This document shows, in pieces, positions 51,353 to 61,156 of a DNA stretch of 64,000 nt; the stretch's first letter is position 1, and every line of letters begins with the position of its first letter. The notes under the pieces are model-generated. The model was not told the DNA's origin, did no database searches, and saw only the letters and a program-made list of their open reading frames with translations. The translations under genes and the position numbers were made by a program. This DNA is from Mesoflavibacter profundi (lineage in GTDB: Bacteria > Bacteroidota > Bacteroidia > Flavobacteriales > Flavobacteriaceae): positions 1,253,501 to 1,317,500 of the forward strand of contig NZ_CP061703.1 of NCBI RefSeq assembly GCF_014764305.1, read 5' to 3'.

Positions 51353-52150
51353 ATGAAATCAATTTTAGTTCCTGTTGGATCATCTAAAAATGCACAAAGT
51401 CATTTACAATATGCGGTAGATTTTGCTCAAGCTTTTGGAGCAAAATTATACGTCGTTCAAATTTATAATGTTTATACAAAATCTGGTACTATGATTAAAG
51501 TAGATCATATTTTAGAAAGAGAAAGTTTAGATTTTCTTAATAGACATATTTCTACTGTAGATACAAAAGATGTAGAAGTGATTGTAAAAACATTTAAGGG
51601 TAAATTAATAAATACTTTAGAATTGGTTTGTAAGACTTTAGATGTAGATTTAATCTTATTAGAGCCAAGAACCAACTCTATTAAAGATGAAGTTTATCTA
51701 GGTAAAACATCAGGAAAAATTATTAAGCAAACCAATATACCTGCTTTAATAATTCCTGAAGGTTTTAAATACAAGCCTATTAACTCTATTTTAATGGCAT
51801 TAAAATCTGCAACTATTAAAAAAGAAGGTGTATTAGATCCATTAAAAGCTATAAAAACGCAGTACAAATCTGCATTAAATTTATTGTTGGTAAAAACACC
51901 ATTTTATAATGAAGGTGATTTTGATGTAGCTGAAGAATTAAAGCTATTGGTAGATAGTACAAGTACTTCAGAAAACGCAACTACATTTCAAGGTGTATTA
52001 GAAAATTATAAAGATAATAATCCAGATATGTTATGTGTGGTAAGACGTAAGCGAGGTTTCTTTACAAAATTATGGGAGAAAAATTCAATCTTAAAAAAAG
52101 ATTTTCATGCGTCTACATTACCAGTTTTAGTCTTAAGCGGATTAAAATAA
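51353..52150 (+). CDS. Universal stress protein, tandem-domain type
   Basis: The 265-residue protein has an N-terminal UspA domain: MKSILVPVGSSKNAQSHLQY, AFGAKLYVVQIYNVY, DVDLILLEPRTNS and the nucleotide-loop-like GKTSGKIIKQTNIPALIIPE (about 120-140). A second, degenerate domain fills 145-265 (INSILMALKSATIKKEG, NPDMLCVVRRKRG, LPVLVLSGLK). The full G-2x-G-9x-G(S/T) ATP motif is only partly visible, so ATP binding is uncertain. It has its own promoter and terminator. Confidence 0.9.
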   Translation: MKSILVPVGSSKNAQSHLQYAVDFAQAFGAKLYVVQIYNVYTKSGTMIKVDHILERESLDFLNRHISTVDTKDVEVIVKTFKGKLINTLELVCKTLDVDLILLEPRTNSIKDEVYLGKTSGKIIKQTNIPALIIPEGFKYKPINSILMALKSATIKKEGVLDPLKAIKTQYKSALNLLLVKTPFYNEGDFDVAEELKLLVDSTSTSENATTFQGVLENYKDNNPDMLCVVRRKRGFFTKLWEKNSILKKDFHASTLPVLVLSGLK

Positions 52151-52179
52151 GCGCCAATAAAATAAATTATAGTATTCTT

Positions 52180-52217
52180 AAAAGGTTGAAATTTAAAACG
52201 TTTCAACCTTTACTTTT
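52180..52217 (+). terminator. Terminator of the universal stress protein gene
   Basis: AAAGGTTGAAA pairs with TTTCAACCTTT across a 9-nt loop and is followed by a T-rich run. Confidence 0.88.
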
Positions 52218-52328
52218 TATCGATTATTTGTAAACTACAACTATTATATTTAACAGTTTGTCGTTTTTTCATTCTATTTAAAAACTCTTACAGTTAAAAG
52301 ACCGTAAGTATTAACAAATTAGTGTTAT

Positions 52329-54689
52329 ATGCATAAAACCACTTTATGGTTACTGTTATTTTGTAATGTTATTTGGGCGCAAACAACAGAAGTTTTTAAT
52401 CCTTTGTTAACTAATAAAAAGTTATATGAAGTTGCAAAAATTATAAATGTAGAAGATAAATTACTTTCCTTAGAAGAAGTAAAGGCTATTGATACCTCTA
52501 GATTTAAACCTTTAACTTCAGATAACTTAAATTTAGGTTTTACTACGTCTAATTATTGGGTAAATTTTAATTTAGAAAATACGACCAATAATCCAATAGT
52601 TTATTACTTAGAAACTGCAAGACCTATAACAAATGAAGCTAATTTGTACAAGCTTACAGATAGTGAAACTTTACTATTAAAAAGTGGTGATCAAATCCCT
52701 TTTAATCAAAGACAAGTACAGCATCGTAATACTGTTTTTAAATTTGAGTTACAACCCAATGTTATTTCTTCTTTTTATTTGCATTTAAGTAGTGATGGAG
52801 AAACCATAAATGTACCCTTAAATTTATATACAGAAGCACAATTCTGGCAAGTAAACTATTCGCAACAATTATTTTTAGGGTTATTTTACGGAATTTTATT
52901 TTTGGCAGGAATTGTATACTTGTTTTTTTATAGTAGTTTATCCGAAAAAACATTTTTATACTACAGTAGTTACGTGCTGTCTATTGCATTCTTACAAGGT
53001 GCTTTAGATGGGTTTATTTTTCAATATATATTTCCTGAAGCAGGTTTTTTTAATTATAAAGCAGTCCTAATTACAGCATTGTTTTCTAACTTTTTTCTTT
53101 TAAAATATTGCGAGTATTTTTTAGATATTAAAAACATTTCTAAATCTATTTATAAATTTTATAAAGGTATTTATTTTGTGTTAGCAGCTTTGTTTTTACT
53201 AACGCTACTATCTGCAAAAACAATGGAATGGGTTTATCCAATTAGCAATGTTAACGGTCTAATTAGTTTATTACTAATTCTAACCACATTGGTAATTTTA
53301 AAGCAGAAAAACGTTAAAATAGATACCTTTTTCTTTGTTGGTATTTTTTTCTTGGTGATAGGCTTATTAGGGTTTGTGATGAATAATTTAGGAATACTAC
53401 CAAATAATTTTTACACATTAAATAGCGCCAAGTTTGGATCTGGATTAGAGGTAATATTTTTATCACTATCTATGACTAACCTTATTAGAAAATTAAGATT
53501 AGAAAAAGAATCTTCACAACAATTAGTCTTAAATAGAACTAAAGAAATTAGTGAATTAAAATCCTATTTTATGTCTAATATGAGTCATGAGCTTAGAACA
53601 CCAATAAATGCAATTTTAGGTGTTGTACAGACTGAAATAGATACAAATACCAATGCTACAGATCAATATCAAATTATAAAAAATGCATCTTTAAGCTTAT
53701 TAAGTAACGTTAACGATATTTTAGATTTTGAAAAAATAGAAAGTAACCAACTACGATTAAGTATAAAAGAATTTAATCCTAAATCACTAATCACACAAAT
53801 AAGTAATAATTGGCAAGCCGAAGCAGAAAAAAAGGGATTAAATTACGTATTTGAAATCGATGAAGAAATTCCTGAAATAGTAGAAGGCGACTCCGAAAGG
53901 TTTGTTCAAATTATAAATAACGTATTAAGTAATGCTGTAAAATTTACACTTTCAGGAAGTGTTGTTTTTAAATTAAAATGCTCTTCACAACCTAATAATT
54001 ATAGTAGATTTTCTATACAAGTAGCAGATACTGGCGTAGGAATGACAGATAGTGTAAAGCAAAATGTTTTTGATAGTTTTAATCAAATGAGAAATAACCA
54101 TAAACGCCAATTTGGAGGTATTGGTTTAGGTCTTACCATTGTAAAACATCTAGTTAATTTACACCAAGGAAATATTAAAATTGAAAGTCAACTAAATACA
54201 GGAACAGAAGTTTACATAGATATACCATTAAAAATTATAAGTACATCAATACATAACAGTTTAGATAATACATTATCATTAGATCGAAAAACACCTATTA
54301 AAGTTTTAGTTGTAGAGGATAATTTAATTAACCAAATGGTAATTAAAAGGTTGCTTGATACGCAAAAAGGTATAGAATATACCATTGTTAATAATGGTAA
54401 ATTAGCAATAGAAATTTTAAACCTTAAACCTTTTGATGTAATTTTAATGGATTTACAAATGCCAGTTATGGATGGTTATGAAGCTACTGTACATATTAGA
54501 TCTGGTAAAGTAAAATCATTTAATAAAAATATACCTATTATAGCTGTAACTGCCGATGCTATGCCAAATACTAAGGACAAAGTATTAGAACTAGGTATGA
54601 ACGATTTTATAACTAAACCAATTGAAAAAAATCAATTAATTAAAGCCATACTTTTATTAAGCGCTAAGCATAATTTAAAAATTGCTTAG
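52329..54689 (+). CDS. Hybrid sensor histidine kinase with 7TMR-DISM input
   Basis: The 786-residue protein has a Sec signal (cleavage after VIWAQ, about 17) and a DISM extracellular domain (about 40-170; NLGFTTSNYWVNFNLEN). Seven membrane segments of 7TMR-DISM follow (about 180-390). A HisKA domain has MSNMSHELRTPINAIL (phospho-His about 420). The ATPase domain has VLSNAVKFTLSG and FGGIGLGLTIVKHLV. A C-terminal receiver has VLVVEDNLINQMVIKRLLD, the phospho-Asp in VILMDLQMPVMDG (about 707) and the Lys in DFITKP. It probably senses a carbohydrate-like ligand. No separate output regulator is nearby. Its end overlaps the next gene's end by 4 bp. Confidence 0.94.
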   Translation: MHKTTLWLLLFCNVIWAQTTEVFNPLLTNKKLYEVAKIINVEDKLLSLEEVKAIDTSRFKPLTSDNLNLGFTTSNYWVNFNLENTTNNPIVYYLETARPITNEANLYKLTDSETLLLKSGDQIPFNQRQVQHRNTVFKFELQPNVISSFYLHLSSDGETINVPLNLYTEAQFWQVNYSQQLFLGLFYGILFLAGIVYLFFYSSLSEKTFLYYSSYVLSIAFLQGALDGFIFQYIFPEAGFFNYKAVLITALFSNFFLLKYCEYFLDIKNISKSIYKFYKGIYFVLAALFLLTLLSAKTMEWVYPISNVNGLISLLLILTTLVILKQKNVKIDTFFFVGIFFLVIGLLGFVMNNLGILPNNFYTLNSAKFGSGLEVIFLSLSMTNLIRKLRLEKESSQQLVLNRTKEISELKSYFMSNMSHELRTPINAILGVVQTEIDTNTNATDQYQIIKNASLSLLSNVNDILDFEKIESNQLRLSIKEFNPKSLITQISNNWQAEAEKKGLNYVFEIDEEIPEIVEGDSERFVQIINNVLSNAVKFTLSGSVVFKLKCSSQPNNYSRFSIQVADTGVGMTDSVKQNVFDSFNQMRNNHKRQFGGIGLGLTIVKHLVNLHQGNIKIESQLNTGTEVYIDIPLKIISTSIHNSLDNTLSLDRKTPIKVLVVEDNLINQMVIKRLLDTQKGIEYTIVNNGKLAIEILNLKPFDVILMDLQMPVMDGYEATVHIRSGKVKSFNKNIPIIAVTADAMPNTKDKVLELGMNDFITKPIEKNQLIKAILLLSAKHNLKIA

Positions 54690-55528
54690 TCCAATATAAA
54701 TTTAATTGAATTGGAAACTACAGTCTGTAAGGCTAAAGGCATTATAGCATTATCCCAAGGATGTTTGCTGTTAAATACATGGTTAGCATCTGGTATTTCT
54801 AATAAAACACTATTTTTATTCCATTGATTTAAATTTAAAGCTTCGTCAAAACTAACTGAAGGATCTTCTGTTGCATGTATAATTAGATGAGGTATTTTTA
54901 TATTTCTCTCAGCATTTTCAATATTTAAACGCTGTTCGTTTGCTTTAAAATCCAAGTAAAACTGGTAATTATGTGGCATTTTTTGCTTTGTTCTACCGTT
55001 AATCACATATTTTACTCCATCTTTTTTCCATTGTTCTAAATCACCAGTTGTAGAAGTTCTTTTACCAAAACTACTAACACTTGCCCAAGTAATTAGTTTT
55101 TTGATTCTACTATCTTCTTTTGCTTTAATTATACTAATACCGCCGCCACGAGAATGTCCAATTACAGTAATATTATTAGTGTCAATTTCATTTAAATAGT
55201 CGTTTTTATTACTAATTAAGTACGTAATTAAATCGTCTAAATCTTGTAGTTCTTTAGTATAATTGTTTTCGGCAAAAGCATCTAAGTCTGGAAAATCTAT
55301 AGGTTGTTTTACTGTTCCTCCATTGTGAGAAAAGTTAAATTTCACAAAAAATAAATGTTCATCTTTAAACGATTGAGCCATTAAATTCCATGTTCCCCAA
55401 TCTTTAAACCCTTTGTAACCGTGACAAAAAATGACTAAAGGTTTTTTAATTGCATTGGAATTATAAAATGCATCCCAAACAATAGGTTTATTATTATTTC
55501 GATTTAAGACTTGGTTTTTAATAATCAT
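54686..55528 (-). CDS. Alpha/beta-hydrolase (dienelactone-hydrolase-like)
   Basis: The 280-residue protein has the nucleophile elbow ITVIGHSRGGGISIIKA (G-x-S-x-G, Ser about 127), an oxyanion loop FCHGYKGFKDWGTWN (about 34-48), the acid residue in IIHATEDPSVSFDEAL (about 222) and the His in IPDANHVFNSKHPW (about 250). Serine hydrolase of unknown substrate. Its start overlaps the stop of the AddB-like gene by 11 bp, so it is likely co-expressed with it. Confidence 0.9.
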   Translation of the reverse strand: MIIKNQVLNRNNNKPIVWDAFYNSNAIKKPLVIFCHGYKGFKDWGTWNLMAQSFKDEHLFFVKFNFSHNGGTVKQPIDFPDLDAFAENNYTKELQDLDDLITYLISNKNDYLNEIDTNNITVIGHSRGGGISIIKAKEDSRIKKLITWASVSSFGKRTSTTGDLEQWKKDGVKYVINGRTKQKMPHNYQFYLDFKANEQRLNIENAERNIKIPHLIIHATEDPSVSFDEALNLNQWNKNSVLLEIPDANHVFNSKHPWDNAIMPLALQTVVSNSIKFILD

Positions 55529-58271
55529 TTTTAATTTCTTTTTCAGTAAATGGGATTTCTGGATTACATATTTCTATGATTAATTTTTTTAGCTCGATTT
55601 CAAATTCTGTTAAAGTGTCTTCAGTAATATCAAAGTCTTTATTATTGGTACCAGATTTTTCTTTTTTAGCAAATTTTATAAATCCGCTTTTTAAATTTTT
55701 AAATGAAATAATTCCAGCTTCTACAGGAAAGTTAAGTTCTGTTTTTTTGTTTAACATGTACGCATACATGAGTACCTGAAATGATTTACTATACTTTTTA
55801 TAATCTGTTGTTAGGTCTTCCCAATTTACTACGGTAACGTCTTTTTGTTCTACTTTACCCGTTTTATAATCGATTATCCTGGTTTTACCATTGCAAACAT
55901 CTATTCTATCTACTGTACCGTTAAGCTTTATAGGAAAATCCAGTTGATCTATATTGATATATACGTTTTCAATTTTTTTCTCTAGATCAATAATTTGTAT
56001 TTTATTTCCTTTTTTTATTTGCTCTAATTCAAAGTTTAAGAAGTTAGTGATGTATCGTTTTGCAACCTCATAAACTATTAAGTTTTTACCTTGATTTATT
56101 AGCCCTTCTTTATATTCTTCTTTAAAGAATTTATTTATGTATTCATCTATTTTAGGAAATAAACCTTTAATATGTTCTTGGGTTAAAATATGTCCCTTTA
56201 AAGGTATGTATAAAGCTTCTAGAGTATTATGTACAACAGTACCAAGTGTGTTTGCAGCAACATTTTCTTCTACTTCATCTAAAGTATTTATACCTAATAT
56301 CTTTTGATTGTAAAAATCTATAGGATTTCTTACATAATTGGTTAAAGAAGATGGAGAAAACCCTTTTAATGCTACATTTTTAATAGCTTCTATTAAAGAT
56401 TTAGTTTTTGGTACAGTTAGTAATTTTTCTGGTTTAACATTAATCTTAGGAGCTATTATTTTGTGATTAATATCATGAATACCTTCTAACTCTAATTGGT
56501 TTATAAATCTACTTTTTTCTCCGCCTATTAAAGCATCTGTTTCTGTGTTATACAGAATATAAATGTTTTTAGCTCTTTGCAGCAAATGATAAAAATGATA
56601 GGTATAAACCGCATCCTTTTCTTTATAGGTAGGAAGGTTTTTTTCAATTTTTACATCAAACGGAATAAATGAATTATTACTTTTTCCTGACGGTAAAACA
56701 CCTTCGTTTACATTAGTTATAATTACTGTTTCAAAATCTATTACACGTGATTCTAGCATACCCATTACTTGAAGTCCTTGTAAAGGTTCTCCCTGAAAAT
56801 CTAAAGTTTCTGAGCTTAATAATTCTTTGTAAACACTATATAACCCAGAAATACTATTTAGTGATTTAAACTTTTGATTTAGGCTTGAGATTTCGTTAAA
56901 TAGAGCGTTAAACCTGTATAAATATTCTAGGCCTAATTGATTTGCCTTTCTGTCTTCTACTAATTTATCTTTTATTACACTAATTAGCTTAAAACAGCTC
57001 TCGATAGCATTATCTACATTGTTATTCCAATCTGTAAATAGTAAACTAATTATATTTTTATCATTCTCTATAGTTTCTATTAACTCTTCTTTAGTAAGAT
57101 AAATTAGGTTGTTAGTGTTTATGGTATTTGTTATTTTTTTTACGTTTGAAGGGTCAAATAATAAAGCGGTGTATTGATGATTAATAATTGCAATAATATC
57201 TTTATAGTAATATTTTGACTGATTATTAATTTGTAGTGAAAATAATTGTTCAAATAAAGAAGCTAACGGGATTGATTTTAATGGAAATCCCATTGTAATA
57301 TTTATTGCTTCTATTTTTTTTGGTATAGAGTTTAATACAGGAAGCAAAAGGTTTTCGTCACCTAAAATTACTGCTGTATTTTTAATTTGGTCTTTAGATA
57401 ATTCTTTTAAAATAGTGCCTACAGTTTTTGCTTGTCCTACATTTTTAGGAACACCAAAAACCGTAATATTTTTTTTTGTTTCGTATAGATTTTCTAACCA
57501 GTTTAATTTATTGTTTTTAAAGTATTTCCAAGTCTTTAAATGTTGTCTGATAAATAAACCAGCATCGTGGTATTTTCTATCTACAAAAGATTTGTCAATA
57601 TCCCAATATGTATACCCTAATTCGTTTTGAAGTAATTCTTGTATTATAGTTTCTTCACAAGTGTTTAAAGCATTAAAGCCTAAAAAGACATGTGTTTTCT
57701 TAGTATTTTGAATATAATTTTCAAGATTATTCACAGCTTCTCTGTAAATTAAACCTTGATAACCACTGTTTTTAAGTTTTAAATGTGAGGTAAACTTTTG
57801 ATAATAAACATATAGTTTATTCCAAAATTTTAGATAGTTACTTATTAATGGTGTTTGATTTGCTTCTAAAGACCAGTGATCTAAGTCTTTTATAGCAGAT
57901 AAATATTCAAAAATGTTTTTTTGCGGAATTAAGTACCTATCAATCTCATTAAAATCTTGAATTATAAGCTGAGCCCATTTAGTAAAACTTTCAAAAGGTT
58001 CTTGCTCAGTTAGAGGAGTTATTTTGGTGTAGACTGTGTAAAATTCAAATAACAGTTCTGTATTAGAGATACTTTTTAAATCTGCTAATTCTTCTACAAA
58101 ACTTTCTATACTTATAATTTCTGGAGAAAATATGTTTTTTTGTACTAGCGTACTAAGTTCTTTTTTTAGAAATACACCAGCTCTTCTGCTTGGTAAAACA
58201 AAAGAAACGTCACTTAAATTAAAGCCCTTACTTTTTAGGTCATTTAATACTTGATAGATAAAACTTGTCAT
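55518..58271 (-). CDS. PD-(D/E)XK nuclease protein, AddB-like
   Basis: The 917-residue protein resembles the nuclease/inactive-helicase subunit of AddAB. The N-terminal part (1-600) has SFVLPSRRAGVFLKKELS, VQKNIFSPEIISIESFV and TVIITNVNEGVLPSGKS but no intact Walker A, as in AddB. The C-terminal nuclease has GFSPSSLTNYVRNPIDFYNQ, then GTVDRIDVCNGKTRIIDYKT (Asp and Glu/Lys of PD-(D/E)XK, about 775-800) and SFQVLMYAYML. Cysteines are too few and spaced wrongly for the AddB iron-sulfur cluster. The partner AddA-like helicase is 3 kb upstream on the same strand. Confidence 0.86.
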   Translation of the reverse strand: MTSFIYQVLNDLKSKGFNLSDVSFVLPSRRAGVFLKKELSTLVQKNIFSPEIISIESFVEELADLKSISNTELLFEFYTVYTKITPLTEQEPFESFTKWAQLIIQDFNEIDRYLIPQKNIFEYLSAIKDLDHWSLEANQTPLISNYLKFWNKLYVYYQKFTSHLKLKNSGYQGLIYREAVNNLENYIQNTKKTHVFLGFNALNTCEETIIQELLQNELGYTYWDIDKSFVDRKYHDAGLFIRQHLKTWKYFKNNKLNWLENLYETKKNITVFGVPKNVGQAKTVGTILKELSKDQIKNTAVILGDENLLLPVLNSIPKKIEAINITMGFPLKSIPLASLFEQLFSLQINNQSKYYYKDIIAIINHQYTALLFDPSNVKKITNTINTNNLIYLTKEELIETIENDKNIISLLFTDWNNNVDNAIESCFKLISVIKDKLVEDRKANQLGLEYLYRFNALFNEISSLNQKFKSLNSISGLYSVYKELLSSETLDFQGEPLQGLQVMGMLESRVIDFETVIITNVNEGVLPSGKSNNSFIPFDVKIEKNLPTYKEKDAVYTYHFYHLLQRAKNIYILYNTETDALIGGEKSRFINQLELEGIHDINHKIIAPKINVKPEKLLTVPKTKSLIEAIKNVALKGFSPSSLTNYVRNPIDFYNQKILGINTLDEVEENVAANTLGTVVHNTLEALYIPLKGHILTQEHIKGLFPKIDEYINKFFKEEYKEGLINQGKNLIVYEVAKRYITNFLNFELEQIKKGNKIQIIDLEKKIENVYINIDQLDFPIKLNGTVDRIDVCNGKTRIIDYKTGKVEQKDVTVVNWEDLTTDYKKYSKSFQVLMYAYMLNKKTELNFPVEAGIISFKNLKSGFIKFAKKEKSGTNNKDFDITEDTLTEFEIELKKLIIEICNPEIPFTEKEIKNDY

Positions 58272-58282
58272 ACTATAAAAAT

Positions 58283-58313
58283 AAAAAACGCTTCGGTTAA
58301 CCGAAGCGTTTTT
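58283..58313 (-). terminator. Terminator of the OmpA gene
   Basis: AAAAAACGCTTCGGTTAACC is part of a perfect palindrome ending in T. The 14-bp stem has almost no loop and a U-run on either strand. It follows the OmpA stop on minus. Confidence 0.92.
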
Positions 58314-58341
58314 CTAAATATTTATAGATATGTGTTAAAAC

Positions 58342-59778
58342 TTATTTCTTAAGTTTTACTTCTACACGTCTGTTGTTTCTTCTTCCAGCAGCAGTAGCGT
58401 TAGTATCGATTGGGTAATCTTCACCAAATCCATAAGCGCTTAATCTATCTCCATCAATTCCGTTTTGGATTAAGTAAGCCATAACAGCGTTTGCTCTAGA
58501 GTCTGATAACTTTTGGTTTAAAGTTTTACTACCTTGGCTATCTGTGTGACCTTCGATAGTAAAGTTAGCTTTTGGATATTCTTTTAAGATTGCAGTTATA
58601 GACTGTAATACAGAGAAAGATTCTTTTTTGAAGCTAGATTTACCAGTATCGAATAAGATAGTTTTAGCATAGCTGTTTAATTGATCCATTACTTGTTGAG
58701 TTGGCTCAACTATTTCTGGACAACCATTGTTAGCAACTGTACCAGCTTCGTTAGGACATTTGTCTACGTTATCTGTTACTCCGTCACCATCAGTATCTGG
58801 CCAAGGACATCCATTGTTTGCAGCAGGACCAGCTTCGTTAGGACAGTTATCATCAGCATCAGTAATTCCATCACCATCAGCATCTGGACAACCAGCTAAA
58901 GATTTTAAACCAGCAACTTCAGGACAGTTATCGTTGTTATCTGCAACACCATCACCGTCAGTATCAGGACATCCGTTAAACTCAGCTAAACCAGCTTCGT
59001 TTGGACAAGTATCTTTAGCATCTTCTATTCCGTCACCATCAGTATCAGGACATCCGTTAAACGCTTCTAATCCAAATACTTCAGGACAAGCATCGTCTTT
59101 GTCATAAATTCCGTCACCATCAGTGTCAGTTCCTCCGAATTTTACAGAGATACCAGCAGAGTGTTGGAAATGCTTAGTTAAGTAATCTTCGAAAGAGTGC
59201 TTGTATTTAGACTCTACGAATAAACCAATATTTTCTGAGAACCAGTAAGTTAATCCTAAAGATGCATTTAAAGTACCAGCACCAACTAAGTTATCTGATC
59301 CAGCATTTGTAGAAAATAAGTTGTAAGGTCCTTCTTCGATCCAAGTGTAACCACCACCAATACCGATAGCAGGATCAATTTTTGAAGAATTTAATAAACT
59401 AGCAAAATGATATCTAACGTTACCATCTACTGCGTAGTATGCTAAATCATCAACTTCTAAGCTTGGGTTGTTATTATCCTGTCCCCATTTTTTAATTTGG
59501 TTAACAGATCCACCAACTTGAACAGTAAAGTTATCTCCAATATACTTAGATACAGAGATAGTTGATAAAGATGGTAAAATACTCCAGTGATCTCCAACGT
59601 TAAAATACTCGTCAAAGTATCCACCTTGTGGAGTGTCTTCTCCTACAGGGAATACGTCAACTGCGTTTACACCGAAGTTGATAGCCCAAGGATTGTTTTG
59701 GTCTTGTGCCATAACGTTACCCATAGTAGCAACAAGTAACATTGTGAACATTAATCTGCTAAGATTTTTCATATTCAA
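58342..59778 (-). CDS. OmpA-family outer-membrane protein with thrombospondin type 3 repeats
   Basis: The 478-residue protein has a Sec signal (cleavage after NVMAQ, about 25) and an N-terminal OmpA beta-barrel of about 180 residues. Five calcium-binding thrombospondin type 3 repeats follow at about 213-355 (units such as [32 protein letters not shown]). The OmpA-like peptidoglycan-binding domain is at about 370-478 ([48 protein letters not shown]). It links the outer membrane to the cell wall. The DNA repeats at about 58740-59130 are these coding repeats. Confidence 0.95.
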   Translation of the reverse strand: MNMKNLSRLMFTMLLVATMGNVMAQDQNNPWAINFGVNAVDVFPVGEDTPQGGYFDEYFNVGDHWSILPSLSTISVSKYIGDNFTVQVGGSVNQIKKWGQDNNNPSLEVDDLAYYAVDGNVRYHFASLLNSSKIDPAIGIGGGYTWIEEGPYNLFSTNAGSDNLVGAGTLNASLGLTYWFSENIGLFVESKYKHSFEDYLTKHFQHSAGISVKFGGTDTDGDGIYDKDDACPEVFGLEAFNGCPDTDGDGIEDAKDTCPNEAGLAEFNGCPDTDGDGVADNNDNCPEVAGLKSLAGCPDADGDGITDADDNCPNEAGPAANNGCPWPDTDGDGVTDNVDKCPNEAGTVANNGCPEIVEPTQQVMDQLNSYAKTILFDTGKSSFKKESFSVLQSITAILKEYPKANFTIEGHTDSQGSKTLNQKLSDSRANAVMAYLIQNGIDGDRLSAYGFGEDYPIDTNATAAGRRNNRRVEVKLKK

Positions 59779-59840
59779 AAATTTAATTTTTAAGTGTTAA
59801 TTAGAGGCAAATTTAAGTTGTTAATAATTATTAACAAAGA

Positions 59841-59848
59841 CAAATATA
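59841..59848 (-). promoter_or_regulatory. -7 box TATATTTG of the OmpA gene
   Basis: An exact TAnnTTTG match on minus gives a leader of about 55 nt. Confidence 0.5.
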
Positions 59849-59897
59849 TAAAAATATTGATTATTTGATGTTAAGCGAGTTAAAATATAGCTGTATA

Positions 59898-61091
59898 TCA
59901 AATGATTTCTAATTTTTTTCCAACTTTTATAAATGCATCTATTGCTTTTTGTAAATGTGCTTTTGTGTGTGCAGCTGATAGCTGTACTCTTATTCTTGCT
60001 TTATCTTTAGGTACTACAGGATAGAAAAATCCTATAACGTATATACCTTCTTCTAACAACATGTTAGCCATTTGTTGAGATAATTTTGCATCATATAACA
60101 TTACAGGTACAATTGCTGAATCTCCGTCTACTATATCAAATCCAGCATTTTTTAGTCCAGATTTAAAAAAGTTTGTGTTCTCTTCTAATGTATCTCTTAA
60201 ACTATTGTCATTTGCTAATAAGTCAAATACTTTTATAGATGCACCTACTATAGCTGGTGCTAAAGAATTTGAGAATAAATAAGGTCTTGATCTTTGACGT
60301 AATACTTCTATTATTTCTTTTTTACCAGTTGTGTATCCGCCCATTGCGCCACCAAGTGCTTTACCTAGTGTTCCTGTAATGATGTCTACTCGTCCCATTA
60401 CATTCTTTTCTTCTAAGGTACCTCTTCCAGTTTTACCTATAAAACCAGCAGCATGACACTCGTCAATCATTACTAATGCATCATATTTATCTGCTAAATC
60501 ACAAATTTTATCTAATGGAGCGACTAATCCATCCATAGAGAAAACACCATCTGTTACAATAATTTTAAATCTTGCACCAGCTTGATTGGCAGCAATTAGT
60601 TGTTTTTCTAAATCTTCCATATCGTTGTTTTGGTAACGATATCTTGCTGCTTTACATAGTCTTACACCATCTATTATGGATGCATGATTAAGTGAGTCTG
60701 AAATTATAGCATCTTCTTTACCTAATAATGGCTCGAAAACACCACCATTTGCATCAAAAGCTGCTGCATATAAAATGGTATCTTCTGTACCATAAAATTC
60801 TGCTACCTTAGCTTCTAATGTTTTGTGTATATCTTGAGTACCACAAATAAATCTTACAGAAGACATACCAAATCCATGTGTGTCCATTGTATCTTTTGCG
60901 GCTTGTATAACTTCAGGATGTGATGATAATCCTAAATAGTTATTAGCGCAAAAATTTAAAACGGTTTCGCCAGTATTAAGTGTTATTTCGGCACCTTGAG
61001 CAGAAGTAATTATTCGTTCTTCTTTAAATAATCCATTGTCTTTTATTTCTTTTATTTCAGCTTGTAAGAAATCTTTTATTTTATTGTACAT
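59898..61091 (-). CDS. kbl: Glycine C-acetyltransferase (2-amino-3-ketobutyrate CoA ligase)
   Basis: The PLP enzyme of the alpha-oxoamine synthase family cleaves 2-amino-3-oxobutyrate to glycine and acetyl-CoA in threonine degradation. The 397-residue protein has [20 protein letters not shown] (about 46), [20 protein letters not shown] (about 72), [36 protein letters not shown] (Asp/His near PLP) and the PLP Lys in [16 protein letters not shown] (about 242). Threonine dehydrogenase is not in the window. The length matches E. coli Kbl (398). Confidence 0.95.
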   Translation of the reverse strand: MYNKIKDFLQAEIKEIKDNGLFKEERIITSAQGAEITLNTGETVLNFCANNYLGLSSHPEVIQAAKDTMDTHGFGMSSVRFICGTQDIHKTLEAKVAEFYGTEDTILYAAAFDANGGVFEPLLGKEDAIISDSLNHASIIDGVRLCKAARYRYQNNDMEDLEKQLIAANQAGARFKIIVTDGVFSMDGLVAPLDKICDLADKYDALVMIDECHAAGFIGKTGRGTLEEKNVMGRVDIITGTLGKALGGAMGGYTTGKKEIIEVLRQRSRPYLFSNSLAPAIVGASIKVFDLLANDNSLRDTLEENTNFFKSGLKNAGFDIVDGDSAIVPVMLYDAKLSQQMANMLLEEGIYVIGFFYPVVPKDKARIRVQLSAAHTKAHLQKAIDAFIKVGKKLEII

Positions 61092-61110
61092 ACGAGAATT
61101 TTAGTTTTTG

Positions 61111-61118
61111 CAAATTTA
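61111..61118 (-). promoter_or_regulatory. -7 box TAAATTTG of kbl
   Basis: An exact TAnnTTTG match on minus, 19 bp before the kbl ATG. Confidence 0.45.
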
Positions 61119-61156
61119 AATGTTTTGTGTCAGTGTAGAGTTCAAATTGATTTAAA

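Noticed and set aside
58681-59107. Plus-strand frames opposite the OmpA repeats
   Set aside because: Their periodic Ser/Pro content simply mirrors the thrombospondin repeats on the other strand.
58740-59130. Repeated DNA units that might look like a CRISPR array or satellite
   Set aside because: They are in frame with the OmpA gene and encode the thrombospondin type 3 repeats; spacing and content follow the protein.
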